A stretch of 64,000 bases of DNA from Mesorhizobium sp. (GTDB lineage: Bacteria > Pseudomonadota > Alphaproteobacteria > Rhizobiales > Rhizobiaceae): the NCBI GenBank assembly GCA_004017535.1, contig SAJS01000002.1, forward strand, positions 1 to 64,000. Direction: 5' to 3'. Shown in pieces: positions 1 to 8,880 of this stretch (its first letter is position 1; each line of letters starts with the position of its first letter). The notes under the pieces are model-generated. The model was given only the letters and a program-made list of their open reading frames with translations. It did no database searches and was not told where the DNA came from. The position numbers and the translations under genes were made by a program.

Positions 1-2
1 AA

Positions 3-296
3 TGCCTGTTTGCCGATGCCAAGACACGCGGCTTCAACATGGAAGACACCAGAATGACGGCGCCGGACAAGATCGACACCTTGACCGCCATTGTCGCCAT
101 GGCCGTAACCTGGGCCTATCGCTGCGCGACCCAAACCATGGGCATGAAGGCTATCAAGCGAAAGACCCATGGCCGACGCGAGAAGTCGTGGTTCCGCATC
201 GGCCTCGACGCCCTCAGGGCATGGATCGCCTTCGCACCCGAAAACGCTCTGCGAGCATGGCAAAGCGAGTTCCCTAAACGCATCAAAAACCTATGA
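3..296 (+). CDS. IS4-family transposase, C-terminal part (5' end outside window)
   Basis: The reading frame is open from the first bases of the window to a TGA at 294-296 and encodes the last 97 or so residues of a transposase. The segment FADAKTRGFNMEDTRM followed by a conserved helix (ATVTWAYR-like) resembles the C-terminal end of IS4/IS4-like DDE transposases, where the last catalytic Glu lies just before a GFN-ED-T segment. The start codon and the catalytic core lie outside the window, so it is not possible to say whether the element is intact. No terminal inverted repeat could be assigned in the 56 bases that follow. The assignment to IS4 is from recalled family pattern. Confidence 0.6.
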   Translation, partial: CLFADAKTRGFNMEDTRMTAPDKIDTLTAIVAMAVTWAYRCATQTMGMKAIKRKTHGRREKSWFRIGLDALRAWIAFAPENALRAWQSEFPKRIKNL

Positions 297-310
297 GTCG
301 TGTACTGTGG

Positions 311-357
311 AATCTGAAGAATCTGAAAAGAATCTGAAGATCGCGACGGACTTTAGG
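311..357. repeat. Short intergenic repeat (tandem AATCTGAAGA units plus CTTTAGG end)
   Basis: Three near-identical 10-11 bp units (AATCTGAAGA, ATCTGAAAAG, AATCTGAAGA) are followed by GATCGCGACGGACTTTAGG. The same composition recurs at 50507-50546, so this is a dispersed repeat. Its right end overlaps the stop codon of the DUF2336 gene at 353. Confidence 0.6.
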
Positions 358-1474
358 CCGCGGCAATCGCCAGCGCGTGCCCGCGCGCGTTTTCGCGCAG
401 CGCGTCGAGATGGATCGACTTCACCAGCCCGGCGAGATCGCCCTCGGCCGATTGGCCGCCGAGTTCCTTCAGCATCAGCCAGCTCACTTCTTGCACGCCG
501 GCGACACGCCGGCCGTTGGCGACCTCGCGCCAGACTTTCAGCGCGCGCAGGATGATGCCATGCGTGGCCGGCGCAAGCCCGGCGCTGCGGAACAGCGCCT
601 GCAGCGCCACGTCGTGCCCGCCGGCCAGAAGCGCCGTCACCCGCTGCTCGGACTGTCGGGCAAGCGCTACCAGCGTCGAACCGAAGAAGTCGACCTTGCC
701 ATGCGCGATGGTGCGGATGATGAAGCTGGCGGTGAGGTCGCCGCGCAGCCTCAGATGCTCGATCAGCGCGGCATGCTCTTCCATGCGCGTTCCCTCGATC
801 AGCGTCACCGAGGCCTTCACGCAGGCATCGCGCATGACGCGATCGGCGCGCGCCGCGCCCATCATCGCCAGCACCAGCGGCGATCCTTTCAGGGTCTCGC
901 CGAGCTTGACCAGCAGCATATGCCGGCAGTCGGCCGGCAGGCGCCGATCGGCGATCAGCGCCTCGCGCACCAGCGGCACGTGGCCATGCCGCTCGGCCAT
1001 GCGGCGGAAGCTGAGCGAAGCAATCTCCGCGCCGCTGTTCCCGACCAGAGCCGCGCAGGCCTCCGGCTCGCCGATCTCGGCGATTGCGGCCGCCAGCGAC
1101 ATCGAGACTACCGGGCGGTTGGCGATCAGCGCCTGCGTCGCCTTGTGGCCGCAGGCGACGCGCTCGACAAGATCGGCATCGGTAAGCAGCGGCGAACGCG
1201 CCAACACCAGCGCCGCCACTTCCGGCTGGTCGGCGGCCAGGGCGCTGATCACCTGCGGCGGCGCGTGATGGCTCATCGACAGCGCCTCGGCGAGCGCAAG
1301 GCGCACCTTGGCGGAGGCGTCGTCCAGAAGCAGCGTCAGCGCCGCCTCGGCGGCGCAGCGATCCTCGAACGGCAGATCGGAATTGATATAGGCTCGCGCC
1401 AGCGCGCTCGCGGCGGCGGCGCGCTCGGAAACCCTTGCCGTATCAATCCATTTTAGAAAGTGCGAAACAACCAT
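353..1474 (-). CDS. DUF2336 domain-containing protein
   Basis: This 373-residue protein is all-helical and Ala/Leu-rich, with HEAT-like repeats. The N-terminal stretch with PFEDRCAAEAALTLLLDD and VRLALAEAL is typical of DUF2336, a family found almost only in alphaproteobacteria and of unknown function. There is no signal peptide or membrane segment, so it is probably cytoplasmic. It stands alone and is divergent from the MaoC gene, with about 150 bases between the two starts. Its stop codon lies inside a dispersed repeat. Family assignment is from recognition of the pattern; no biochemical role can be given. Confidence 0.8.
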   Translation of the reverse strand: MVVSHFLKWIDTARVSERAAAASALARAYINSDLPFEDRCAAEAALTLLLDDASAKVRLALAEALSMSHHAPPQVISALAADQPEVAALVLARSPLLTDADLVERVACGHKATQALIANRPVVSMSLAAAIAEIGEPEACAALVGNSGAEIASLSFRRMAERHGHVPLVREALIADRRLPADCRHMLLVKLGETLKGSPLVLAMMGAARADRVMRDACVKASVTLIEGTRMEEHAALIEHLRLRGDLTASFIIRTIAHGKVDFFGSTLVALARQSEQRVTALLAGGHDVALQALFRSAGLAPATHGIILRALKVWREVANGRRVAGVQEVSWLMLKELGGQSAEGDLAGLVKSIHLDALRENARGHALAIAAA

Positions 1475-1626
1475 GCCGACCAGCTACGCCCTTGCCGGAA
1501 TGTCCCCGGCCCCGTTGTGAACGGTAAGCTGGAAATGGTTTACGAACGGTTCACCATGTTTCTTAACCGGCTTGATGGAGACGCAGCCAACGCCTATCAA
1601 GCGATGGAATTGCGGGGAGATCGATC

Positions 1627-2079
1627 ATGGCCGGGCTTTATCTGGAAGAGTTTGTCGTCGGCCGCGTCTTCCACCACACGCTGCGCAAGACCGTGACCGA
1701 GAGCGACAACATGCTGTTTTCAGTCATGACGCTCAACCCGCAGCCTTTGCACATCGATTTCGACTTCGCCGCGAAAACCGAATGGGGCAAGCCGCTGGTG
1801 AACTCGCTGTTCACGCTCGGCCTGATGATCGGCATTTCGGTCAACGACATCACCGTCGGCACAACGGTCGCCAATCTCGGCATGAAGGAAACGGTGTTCC
1901 CGCACCCGGTCTTCCATGGCGACACCATCCGGGTCGAGACGACGGTCGTCTCCGTGCGCGACTCCAAGTCGAAACCCGATCGCGGCATCGTCGAGTTCGA
2001 GCACCGCGCCTATAATCAGAACAACGTTCTTGTCGCCAAATGCACAAGGCAGGCGATGATGCTGAAGAAGGCGGCCTGA
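1627..2079 (+). CDS. MaoC-like dehydratase/hydratase (single hot-dog domain)
   Basis: The 150-residue product is a single MaoC-type hot-dog domain, the fold of (R)-specific enoyl-CoA hydratases. The central NPQPLHIDFDFA segment is the hydratase motif, with the catalytic Asp/His region, and FPHPVFHGDTIRVE is the second conserved block. The stop overlaps the start of the CitE-like gene (TGATG), so the two are translationally coupled. A MaoC + CitE pair is also found in itaconate/citramalyl-CoA degradation (RipB/RipC, Ich/Ccl), which is a possible but unproven role here. The start has a GGGGAGATC ribosome binding site just upstream. Confidence 0.85.
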   Translation: MAGLYLEEFVVGRVFHHTLRKTVTESDNMLFSVMTLNPQPLHIDFDFAAKTEWGKPLVNSLFTLGLMIGISVNDITVGTTVANLGMKETVFPHPVFHGDTIRVETTVVSVRDSKSKPDRGIVEFEHRAYNQNNVLVAKCTRQAMMLKKAA

Positions 2080-2960
2080 TGCGCTCGCTGCTGTTCGTTC
2101 CCGGCGATTCCGAGCGCAAGCTGGAAAAGGGATTCGAGGCCGGCGCCGATGTGGTCATTGTCGATCTCGAGGATTCCGTCGCCGGCGCGAACAAGGGTGC
2201 GGCGCGCGCGACCGCGGCCGGCTTCATCTCGAACCAAAGGCGCCGGACGGGTCCCGCCGTCTATGTGCGGGTCAACGACCTGTCCACCGGACTCACCGAC
2301 GACGACCTCGCGGCCCTTGTGCCGGCAAAGCCCGACGGCATCATGCTGCCCAAGTCGAACAGCGGGCAGGATGTCCAGCAATTGGCGGCGAAGCTTCGGG
2401 TGCATGAGGCTGAAAACGGGCTGCCGGATGGCGCCATGAAAATCCTGCCGATCATCACCGAGACCGCGTCTGGCGTGCTTGCGGCGGCAAGCTATGCCGG
2501 GGCAAGCGCGCGGCTCGCCGGCCTCACCTGGGGCGCGGAGGACTTGTCTGCCGCGATCGGCGCGCGGGCGGCCCGCGACGAGAACGGCCGCTATACCGAC
2601 ATGTTCCGCCTGGCGCGCAGCATGACCATCCTGGCGGCGGGAGCGGCCGAAGTTGCTGCTATCGACACTGTCTTTCCCGATTTCCGCGACATGGCCGCCT
2701 TCGAGAAGGAATGCCGCGAGGCCGAGCGCGACGGCTTCACCGGCAAGATGGCGATCCATCCGGCTCAAGTGCCGGTCATCAACACCGCCTTCACTCCCTC
2801 CGCCGAAGCGGTCGAGCGGTCGCAGGCGATCGTCAACGCCTTCGCGGCGGCGGGAAATCCAGGCGTCGTCGGCATCGACGGCAAGATGTATGACCGGCCG
2901 CATCTGCGTCTGGCCGAAAGGCTGCTGGCCCGAGCCAAGGCCGCGGTCAGACCTGCGTGA
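2079..2960 (+). CDS. HpcH/HpaI aldolase/citrate lyase (CitE-like) family protein, CoA-ester lyase
   Basis: The 293-residue protein starts at the ATG that overlaps the MaoC stop codon. It opens with RSLLFVPGDSERKLEK, the typical start of CitE-like CoA-ester lyases, and has DVVIVDLEDSV, carrying the metal-binding acid, and GKMAIHPAQV near the end. It is expected to cleave a beta-hydroxyacyl-CoA such as citramalyl-CoA or malyl-CoA. Which one cannot be read from sequence. Coupling to a hydratase suggests hydration followed by retro-aldol cleavage. Confidence 0.85.
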   Translation: MRSLLFVPGDSERKLEKGFEAGADVVIVDLEDSVAGANKGAARATAAGFISNQRRRTGPAVYVRVNDLSTGLTDDDLAALVPAKPDGIMLPKSNSGQDVQQLAAKLRVHEAENGLPDGAMKILPIITETASGVLAAASYAGASARLAGLTWGAEDLSAAIGARAARDENGRYTDMFRLARSMTILAAGAAEVAAIDTVFPDFRDMAAFEKECREAERDGFTGKMAIHPAQVPVINTAFTPSAEAVERSQAIVNAFAAAGNPGVVGIDGKMYDRPHLRLAERLLARAKAAVRPA

Positions 2961-3077
2961 TCCCATTACCAGACCAACGGGATCAACTTGTAGCGAACGT
3001 GAGCGACGCCGCTCCAATCCCGCCGTCGGCGGCGTGCCGCGAAGCAGGGCCAACTGCTCGGGGCACCCCTAGATCAC

Positions 3078-3662
3078 TCACCCCGCCCAGGGACCGGTGT
3101 AGTCGGCATAGAGCTTGGCTGGATCGGGCCGCGGCCGCTCCGGCGCCGGCCCCTGATAGGAGCCGATATGGACAAAGCCGATAACGCGCTCCTGCGGTGA
3201 CAACCCCAGGATCGCCCTGCCCTCCGGGACATCGGAGTACCAGTTGCTGATCATGTTGGTGCCATAGCCCAGCGCGTTGGCCGCGATCATCAGGTTCATG
3301 GCCGCCATGCCGCCCGACAGGAACATCTCCCATTGCGGGATCTTCGGGTTCTCCTTCGGCACCGACACGACGCCGATCACCAGCGGCGCGCGCGAGAAGC
3401 GCGCCAGTTCCTGGTTGCGCCTGCCCTCCGGCAACGGCCCCTCGCGCTGCTCGGCAAGTGCGGCCAGCTTCTTGCCGATCTCGACGCGCGCCTCGCCGCG
3501 GTAGAGGATGAAGCGCCAGGGCTCGAGACGGCCATGGTCGGGAACGCGCGAGGCCGCCGCGATCATCGTCGCGATCTCGGCGTCGCTCGGCGCCGGCTCC
3601 TTGAGGTCCGGGATCGGCGCGGAATTGCGGGTGAGCAGAAAGTCGATGATCGGCGACGCCAT
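3078..3662 (-). CDS. Nitroreductase family protein (YdjA-like, FMN-binding)
   Basis: The 194-residue protein is of single-domain nitroreductase size. The N-terminal DFLLTRNSAP block, the SRVPDHGRLEPWRFILY FMN-binding block and the C-terminal GFVHIGSYQG block are all those of the YdjA-like subgroup. The start MASPIIDF is chosen because GAGGAG lies 9 bases upstream; an upstream in-frame start would add 32 poorly conserved residues. It likely uses NAD(P)H to reduce quinones, nitro compounds or other electron acceptors; the natural substrate is unknown. It converges on the CitE gene. Confidence 0.88.
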   Translation of the reverse strand: MASPIIDFLLTRNSAPIPDLKEPAPSDAEIATMIAAASRVPDHGRLEPWRFILYRGEARVEIGKKLAALAEQREGPLPEGRRNQELARFSRAPLVIGVVSVPKENPKIPQWEMFLSGGMAAMNLMIAANALGYGTNMISNWYSDVPEGRAILGLSPQERVIGFVHIGSYQGPAPERPRPDPAKLYADYTGPWAG

Positions 3663-3833
3663 GGGCGCAAGTCTCCTCAGCATTCTATAGTGTTCAATTT
3701 TGAGCTGAAGCACGCCATCGGGATGTCGGGCGGCTCGGGCGGTGGCGTTTTGCGCCACATAAAGAGCCGTCGGCGCAAGGCCTCGAACTCTTAAGCCTTG
3801 AAATTGCCACCGGCTTGGGCTTCAACGCAAGGC

Positions 3834-4799
3834 ATGTTTGAGGGGACCCTGCGCCTTTTCGTGATCGCGCTCGTCGCTGCGTTGTTCGCGGTGCCGGTTT
3901 CCTTCGCGCTGGCCCAGAACGCCAACGATGTCGGCGACCTCAAGCTTCCAGGCATTTCGAGCTACGCGACGCCGAAGACAGGAGCGCCGCTGGCGCTCGG
4001 CAATGGCGGCGCCATCACCCTGTCGGCGCAACTGACCGACAAGGGCGCCGACATCACCCGCGGCATCGTCTGGCGGGTGTTCAAGCCGCAGCCGTCCAGC
4101 GATGGCAAGCTTCCGATGGTGGCCTCAGCGCATGGAGGCACGGCCGTGTTCCAACTCGACCCCGGCAGCTATCTCGTCCACGCCTCTTATGGGCGCGCCG
4201 GCGCCACCAAGCGCATCACTGTCGGCAAGGAGGCCAGGCACGAGAGCCTGGTGCTCGACGCCGGCGGCCTCAAGCTCGACGCGGTGACATCGGGCGGCGC
4301 CCCAATCCAGTCGAAGAAACTGCGCTTCTCGATCTATGAAGACCATCCCGCCGCCAATGGCGACCGCGCGCTGATCGCCCCCGACGTGGCGCCGAACACC
4401 GTGGTGCGGCTGAACGCCGGCACCTACCACGTCGTCTCCACCTATGGCGCGGTCAACGCCGTGATCCGCTCCGATATCCGCGTCGAGGCCGGCAAGCTGA
4501 CGGAAGCGACCGTCGAGCACCGCGCCGCCGAGATGACGATGAAGCTGGTGCGCGAGCCCGGCGGCGAAGCCATCGCCGACACGTCCTGGTCGCTGCTCAA
4601 CGAGAGCGGCGACCCGATCAAGGAAGCGGTCGGCGCCTTCGCCTCGATGGTGCTGGCCGAAGGCCAGTACACCATCATCGCCAAGAACCGCGACCGCATC
4701 TATCAGAAGGATTTCACGGTGGTCGCCGGCCAGAACCAGGAAATCGAGGTCGTTGCCAACGAGTCCTCGGCCATCGATCCCGAAGAAGGCGCGGACTGA
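3834..4799 (+). CDS. Secreted protein of unknown function, beta-sandwich repeats
   Basis: The 321-residue product has a signal peptide (hydrophobic LFVIALVAALFAVPVSFA followed by LAQNA, a plausible cleavage region). The rest is rich in beta strands and has three similar blocks, each ending in a pattern such as LDPGSYLVHASYG, LNAGTYHVVSTYG and LAEGQYTIIAKNR. These look like carboxypeptidase-regulatory-like or Ig-like sandwich domains. The frame is open upstream to a TTG at 3798, but the ATG before the hydrophobic stretch is preferred. Probably periplasmic; no enzyme motif seen. Confidence 0.75.
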   Translation: MFEGTLRLFVIALVAALFAVPVSFALAQNANDVGDLKLPGISSYATPKTGAPLALGNGGAITLSAQLTDKGADITRGIVWRVFKPQPSSDGKLPMVASAHGGTAVFQLDPGSYLVHASYGRAGATKRITVGKEARHESLVLDAGGLKLDAVTSGGAPIQSKKLRFSIYEDHPAANGDRALIAPDVAPNTVVRLNAGTYHVVSTYGAVNAVIRSDIRVEAGKLTEATVEHRAAEMTMKLVREPGGEAIADTSWSLLNESGDPIKEAVGAFASMVLAEGQYTIIAKNRDRIYQKDFTVVAGQNQEIEVVANESSAIDPEEGAD

Positions 4800-4812
4800 T
4801 ACATCTGAGCTG

Positions 4813-5754
4813 TCAGGCCGCTTTGCGCATCCGCTTTTGCAGGAACGGCACGCGGCTGCGTTGCGCGGAGGGAGCAGCCAGGTCGAAGACCGAGCGATAG
4901 AGCCGATCAAGCAGCGCCTTGCGGTCGCGCAGCGGCTCGAGGTCGCTCCATCTCAGTACATCGCCGATACGCACCTCGATCGCCTTGCCCGACAGCCGCG
5001 CGAACTCGCGGATGAGCAAGGAAGTGCGCAGCGTCAGCGATGCCTTGCCGATGAACTTCGCCACGCGGTTGTCGCGCTCGGCCATGTTCATCGGGCCGCT
5101 GACGAGATGGAACAGACGGCCGTTCTGGCCGGAGAAATGCATCGGGATAACCGAGGCCCTGGCGTCCTGGACGAGCTTGGCCGGGAACATCTTCCAGGGC
5201 AGGTCGATGGCGCGGCCGAAACCCTTCGGCGCCGTGGCGACACCGCCGGCCGGAAAGACGACGATGGTGACGCCTTCCTTCAGCAGACGCACGGCCTCAT
5301 GGCGCACCGCCATGTTGTTCTTCAGCGCTTCCTTGGTCTCGGAAAAATCGATCGGCAGCGAATAGGGCTCCATCTCGCGGATCCTGAGCAGATCCTTGTG
5401 GATCATGACCCGGAAAGGCCGGCCGAGCTGCTCGACCAGCGACAGCACGGCAATGCCGTCGCCGATGCCGAAGGGATGGTTGGCGACGATGACCAGCGGT
5501 GTGTCCGGCAGCGCCGCCGGCGGCCATTGCACGGCGTCGCGGACTTTGACGTCGATCAGTTCCAGCATGCGGCTGAACACGCGGTCGCCGGTCGGCACCA
5601 CCTGCCTGCGCCAGAAGTCATAAAGCACGGCAAAACGGTCGCGGCCGGACAAACCCTCGACCGAATGGATGAACCAGCGCGTCAGCACCGGCTGATGCGG
5701 GTTGGCATAGGAGAGCTCGGGAAAACGTCTTTCCCGCGGTTTCAATTTGAGCAT
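4813..5754 (-). CDS. Lysophospholipid acyltransferase family protein (PlsC-like)
   Basis: The 313-residue protein contains VIVANHPFGIGDG, an H-x(5)-D variant of the acyltransferase catalytic motif, and VVFPAGGVAT, the acyl-acceptor binding block. This places it in the PlsC/LPLAT superfamily. The N-terminal half has no clear transmembrane helix. It could acylate lysophospholipids or, as known for some rhizobial relatives, ornithine-lipid precursors; the substrate is not decided by sequence. It lies downstream of thrS on the same strand but is separated from it by a hairpin terminator. Confidence 0.8.
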   Translation of the reverse strand: MLKLKPRERRFPELSYANPHQPVLTRWFIHSVEGLSGRDRFAVLYDFWRRQVVPTGDRVFSRMLELIDVKVRDAVQWPPAALPDTPLVIVANHPFGIGDGIAVLSLVEQLGRPFRVMIHKDLLRIREMEPYSLPIDFSETKEALKNNMAVRHEAVRLLKEGVTIVVFPAGGVATAPKGFGRAIDLPWKMFPAKLVQDARASVIPMHFSGQNGRLFHLVSGPMNMAERDNRVAKFIGKASLTLRTSLLIREFARLSGKAIEVRIGDVLRWSDLEPLRDRKALLDRLYRSVFDLAAPSAQRSRVPFLQKRMRKAA

Positions 5755-5790
5755 GGCGGCTCGTTACAGGGCTGGCGTGACAGGCATATG

Positions 5791-5821
5791 AAAATGGCGG
5801 TGGACCGGCCACCGCCATTTT
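5791..5821 (-). terminator. Rho-independent terminator after thrS (possibly bidirectional)
   Basis: A perfect 13-bp inverted repeat (AAAATGGCGGTGG and its complement) surrounds a 5-base loop. It sits 17 bases after the thrS stop codon and has A/T runs on both sides of the stem. It separates thrS from the acyltransferase gene on the same strand. Confidence 0.8.
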
Positions 5822-5837
5822 AGAAAGTGTTGGTGCG

Positions 5838-7814
5838 TCAGGCCGCCGCGCGACGTTTGCGATCCGGCGAGACCGCCTCGTCGGCGAGAGCCTTCACCGC
5901 GTCCTCGAGCTTCAGCGATTCCTGGTCGCGGGAGCCCAGCCGGCGGACATTGACGGTTTCTTCTTCTGCCTCGCGCTTGCCGCAGACGAGGATGACCGGC
6001 ACCTTGGCGAGCGAATGCTCGCGCACCTTGTAGTTGATCTTCTCGTTGCGCAGGTCGGCTTCGGCGAGCAGCCCCGCGGCCTTCAACCGGTCGACGACTT
6101 TCAAGGCGTACTCGTCCGCATCCGAGGTGATCGTCGCCACCACCACCTGCAGCGGCGCGAACCACAGCGGGAAATGACCGGAATAGTTCTCGATCAGGAT
6201 GCCGAGGAACCGCTCCATCGAGCCGCAGACGGCGCGATGCACCATCACTGGCTGCTTCTTTTCCGAATCCGAGCCGATATAGAAGGCGCCGAAGCGTTCC
6301 GGCAGGTTGAAGTCGACCTGCGTGGTGCCGCACTGCCATTCGCGACCGATGGCGTCCTTCAGCACATATTCGAATTTCGGCCCGTAGAAGGCGCCCTCGC
6401 CCGGATTGATCGAGGTCTTGATGCGGTTGCCGGAGCGCGTGCGGATGGTCTCCAGCACATTGCTCATGATCGCTTCGGCATGGTCCCAGGCCTCGTCGGT
6501 GCCGACGCGCTTGTCCGGCCGGGTCGACAGCTTCACGCTGACCTCGTCGAAGCCGAAATCGGCATAGGTGGACAGGATCAGGTCGTTGATGCGCAGGCAT
6601 TCGGCGGCGAGCTGCTCCTCCGTGCAGAAGATATGCGCGTCGTCCTGCGTGAAGCCGCGCACCCGCATCAGCCCGTGCAGCGCGCCGGACGGCTCGTAGC
6701 GATGCACATTGCCGAACTCCGCAAGTTTCACGGGCAGTTCGCGGTAGGACTTCAACCCATGCTTGAAGATCTGCACATGGCCGGGACAGTTCATCGGCTT
6801 CAGCGCGAAGACGCGGTCGTCATCGGTATCGTCGCCGGCGACGGTCACCTTGAACATCGCGTCGCGATACCAGCCCCAATGTCCCGACGTCTCCCACAGG
6901 CTCTTGTCCAAAACCTGCGGCGCGTTGACTTCCTGATAGCCGTGCTCGTCGAGGCGCCGGCGCATGTAGTTGATCAGGTTCTGCACCATTTTCCAGCCCT
7001 TGGCGTGCCAGAAGACGACGCCAGGCCCTTCTTCCTGGAAATGGAACAGGTCCATCTCGCGGCCGAGCTTGCGGTGATCGCGCTTCTCGGCCTCTTCCAG
7101 CAGCGTCTGGTAGGCGTCGAGCTGCGCCTGGTCGGCCCAGGCGGTGCCGTAGATGCGCGTCAGCATCGGGTTGTTGGAATCGCCGCGCCAATAGGCGCCG
7201 GCGACCTTCATAAGCTTGAAGGCGTTGCCGATCTGCCCGGTCGAAGCCATGTGTGGACCGCGGCAGAGGTCGAACCAGTCGCCCTGCGCGTAGATCTTGA
7301 GGTCCTGGTCCTCAGGGATGGCGTCGATCAGCTCGAGCTTGTAGCGCTCGCCCTTCTCGGCGAAGACCTTCTTCGCCTTCTCGCGCGACCAGACTGCCTT
7401 GGTGAACGGCTTGTTGCGCTGGATGATCTCGCGCATCTTCTTCTCGATCACCGGGAAATCGTCCGGCGTGAACGGCTCGTTGCGCGCGAAGTCGTAATAG
7501 AACCCGTTCTCGATCACCGGTCCGATCGTGACCTGCGTTCCCGGCCACAGCTCCTGCACGGCCTCAGCCAGCACATGCGCCGCATCGTGGCGGATGAGCT
7601 CCAGCGCGCGCGGATCCTCGCGGGTGATGATCTCGACCTTGCCGGACGAGCCGAGCGGATCGGAAAGATCGCGCACGGTGCCGTCGAGGCTGTAGGCGAC
7701 AGCCTTCTTGGCCAGCGACTTTGAGATCGACTCGGCAAGGCCAGCGCCGGTCAGCGCCGCGTCGTAGTCGCGGACGGAACCATCGGGAAATGTCAGGGAA
7801 ACGGAATTCGGCAT
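5838..7814 (-). CDS. thrS: Threonine--tRNA ligase
   Basis: The 658-residue class II aminoacyl-tRNA synthetase attaches threonine to tRNA-Thr. The N-terminal TGS domain (about residues 1-63) is followed by the editing domain with its H-x3-H zinc/editing motif (HDAAH, residues 76-80). The catalytic core has motif 2 with [14 protein letters not shown], and the C-terminal anticodon-binding domain has [14 protein letters not shown]. The start MPNSVSL is preceded by AGGAGA at good spacing. Full length for the family, and a single cytoplasmic gene followed by a strong hairpin terminator. Confidence 0.97.
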   Translation of the reverse strand: MPNSVSLTFPDGSVRDYDAALTGAGLAESISKSLAKKAVAYSLDGTVRDLSDPLGSSGKVEIITREDPRALELIRHDAAHVLAEAVQELWPGTQVTIGPVIENGFYYDFARNEPFTPDDFPVIEKKMREIIQRNKPFTKAVWSREKAKKVFAEKGERYKLELIDAIPEDQDLKIYAQGDWFDLCRGPHMASTGQIGNAFKLMKVAGAYWRGDSNNPMLTRIYGTAWADQAQLDAYQTLLEEAEKRDHRKLGREMDLFHFQEEGPGVVFWHAKGWKMVQNLINYMRRRLDEHGYQEVNAPQVLDKSLWETSGHWGWYRDAMFKVTVAGDDTDDDRVFALKPMNCPGHVQIFKHGLKSYRELPVKLAEFGNVHRYEPSGALHGLMRVRGFTQDDAHIFCTEEQLAAECLRINDLILSTYADFGFDEVSVKLSTRPDKRVGTDEAWDHAEAIMSNVLETIRTRSGNRIKTSINPGEGAFYGPKFEYVLKDAIGREWQCGTTQVDFNLPERFGAFYIGSDSEKKQPVMVHRAVCGSMERFLGILIENYSGHFPLWFAPLQVVVATITSDADEYALKVVDRLKAAGLLAEADLRNEKINYKVREHSLAKVPVILVCGKREAEEETVNVRRLGSRDQESLKLEDAVKALADEAVSPDRKRRAAA

Positions 7815-8040
7815 CAGGGTTCTCCTATCCAGTCCCGCAAACGAGCGCGGGTGGTGAAATGCATGTCGCAGGATGCGTTGCTGCATGCAGAGGGTTAGCC
7901 GGAGGCGTCCGGCAGCGGCGCGGTTTTAGAGGCAGTGCCGCGTCAGGTAAAGAGCGGCCCGTCAGGAAATGTCGCCAGTAGTGTCGCAGGCGCTTCGCGC
8001 GGGCTTGTGAACAGAGCGCGGCGCAGCTTGTATACGAACT

Positions 8041-8874
8041 ATGGAAGACGCATCCCCCAGCCGAACCGCCCTGCGCGTCGCGCGCTTGCGGGCCCTTCAT
8101 CAATTCTCACCGCAAGCGGCGCTGTTTCGCGATCCCTACGCGCTCCCGATTCTGGGCGAGGCTGCGCCGAACGCTGGGGAACTCTCGCAGGAAGACGAGC
8201 ATGGGCGTCGCATGCGCCTGTTCGTTGCCTCACGCGCCCGCCTCGCCGAGGACTGGCTGGCGGCGGCGGTGCGACGCGGCGTCGCCCAAGTCGTGGTGCT
8301 TGGCGCCGGCCTCGACACTTTTGCGCTGCGCAATCCATATCCCGACCTCGCGGTCTTCGAGGTCGATCACCCGGCGACACAGGCCTGGAAGCGCCAACGC
8401 ATCGCCGAAGCCGGTCTTGCCGAGCCGGCCGGCGCCGCCTTCGTGCCGGTCGATTTCGAACGCCAGAGTCTGGCAGGCGAATTGGCGGCGGCAGGTCTGA
8501 AAACGAACGAGCCGAGCTTCTTCATCTGGCTGGGAGTCGTGCCCTACCTGACGCGCGAAGCGATTTTTGCCACGCTTGGCTACATTGCCAGCCTCCCCGG
8601 CTCGGAGGTCGTCTTCGACTACAGCGAGCCGGCCGGGAATCGTGGCGCCGCGGGCCGGGCGACGCTTGCCTTCTACGCGGCGCGCGTCGCGGCGGTCGGC
8701 GAGCCGTGGATCAGCTTCTTTGTTCCCGACGAATTGGCGAGGTCGCTCGCCGATCTCGGCTTCGATGACATCGAGGATCTCGACAACAGCGACATTGCCG
8801 CCCGTTTTGCCAGGTCCCCGAGCACCAAAAGCAATTCCGGCGGGCACATCCTGCGCGCACGCCGCAGCGTCTGA
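8041..8874 (+). CDS. Class I SAM-dependent methyltransferase, leucine carboxyl methyltransferase (LCM) family
   Basis: The 277-residue product has the SAM-binding block QVVVLGAGLDTFALR followed by an acidic strand (AVFEVDHPATQ), both typical of the LCM/Ppm1 family. In bacteria these proteins often act on small molecules or unknown carboxyl groups, so a substrate cannot be named. The gene is divergent from thrS, with about 226 bases between the starts, and it converges on the beta-lactamase remnant six bases away. Confidence 0.82.
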   Translation: MEDASPSRTALRVARLRALHQFSPQAALFRDPYALPILGEAAPNAGELSQEDEHGRRMRLFVASRARLAEDWLAAAVRRGVAQVVVLGAGLDTFALRNPYPDLAVFEVDHPATQAWKRQRIAEAGLAEPAGAAFVPVDFERQSLAGELAAAGLKTNEPSFFIWLGVVPYLTREAIFATLGYIASLPGSEVVFDYSEPAGNRGAAGRATLAFYAARVAAVGEPWISFFVPDELARSLADLGFDDIEDLDNSDIAARFARSPSTKSNSGGHILRARRSV

Positions 8875-8880
8875 GAGAGG

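Noticed and set aside
6015-7724. Long open frame opposite to thrS (569 codons)
   Set aside because: It is a high-GC shadow of thrS: His/Arg/Asp-rich with no family pattern, while the opposite strand encodes a full ThrRS.
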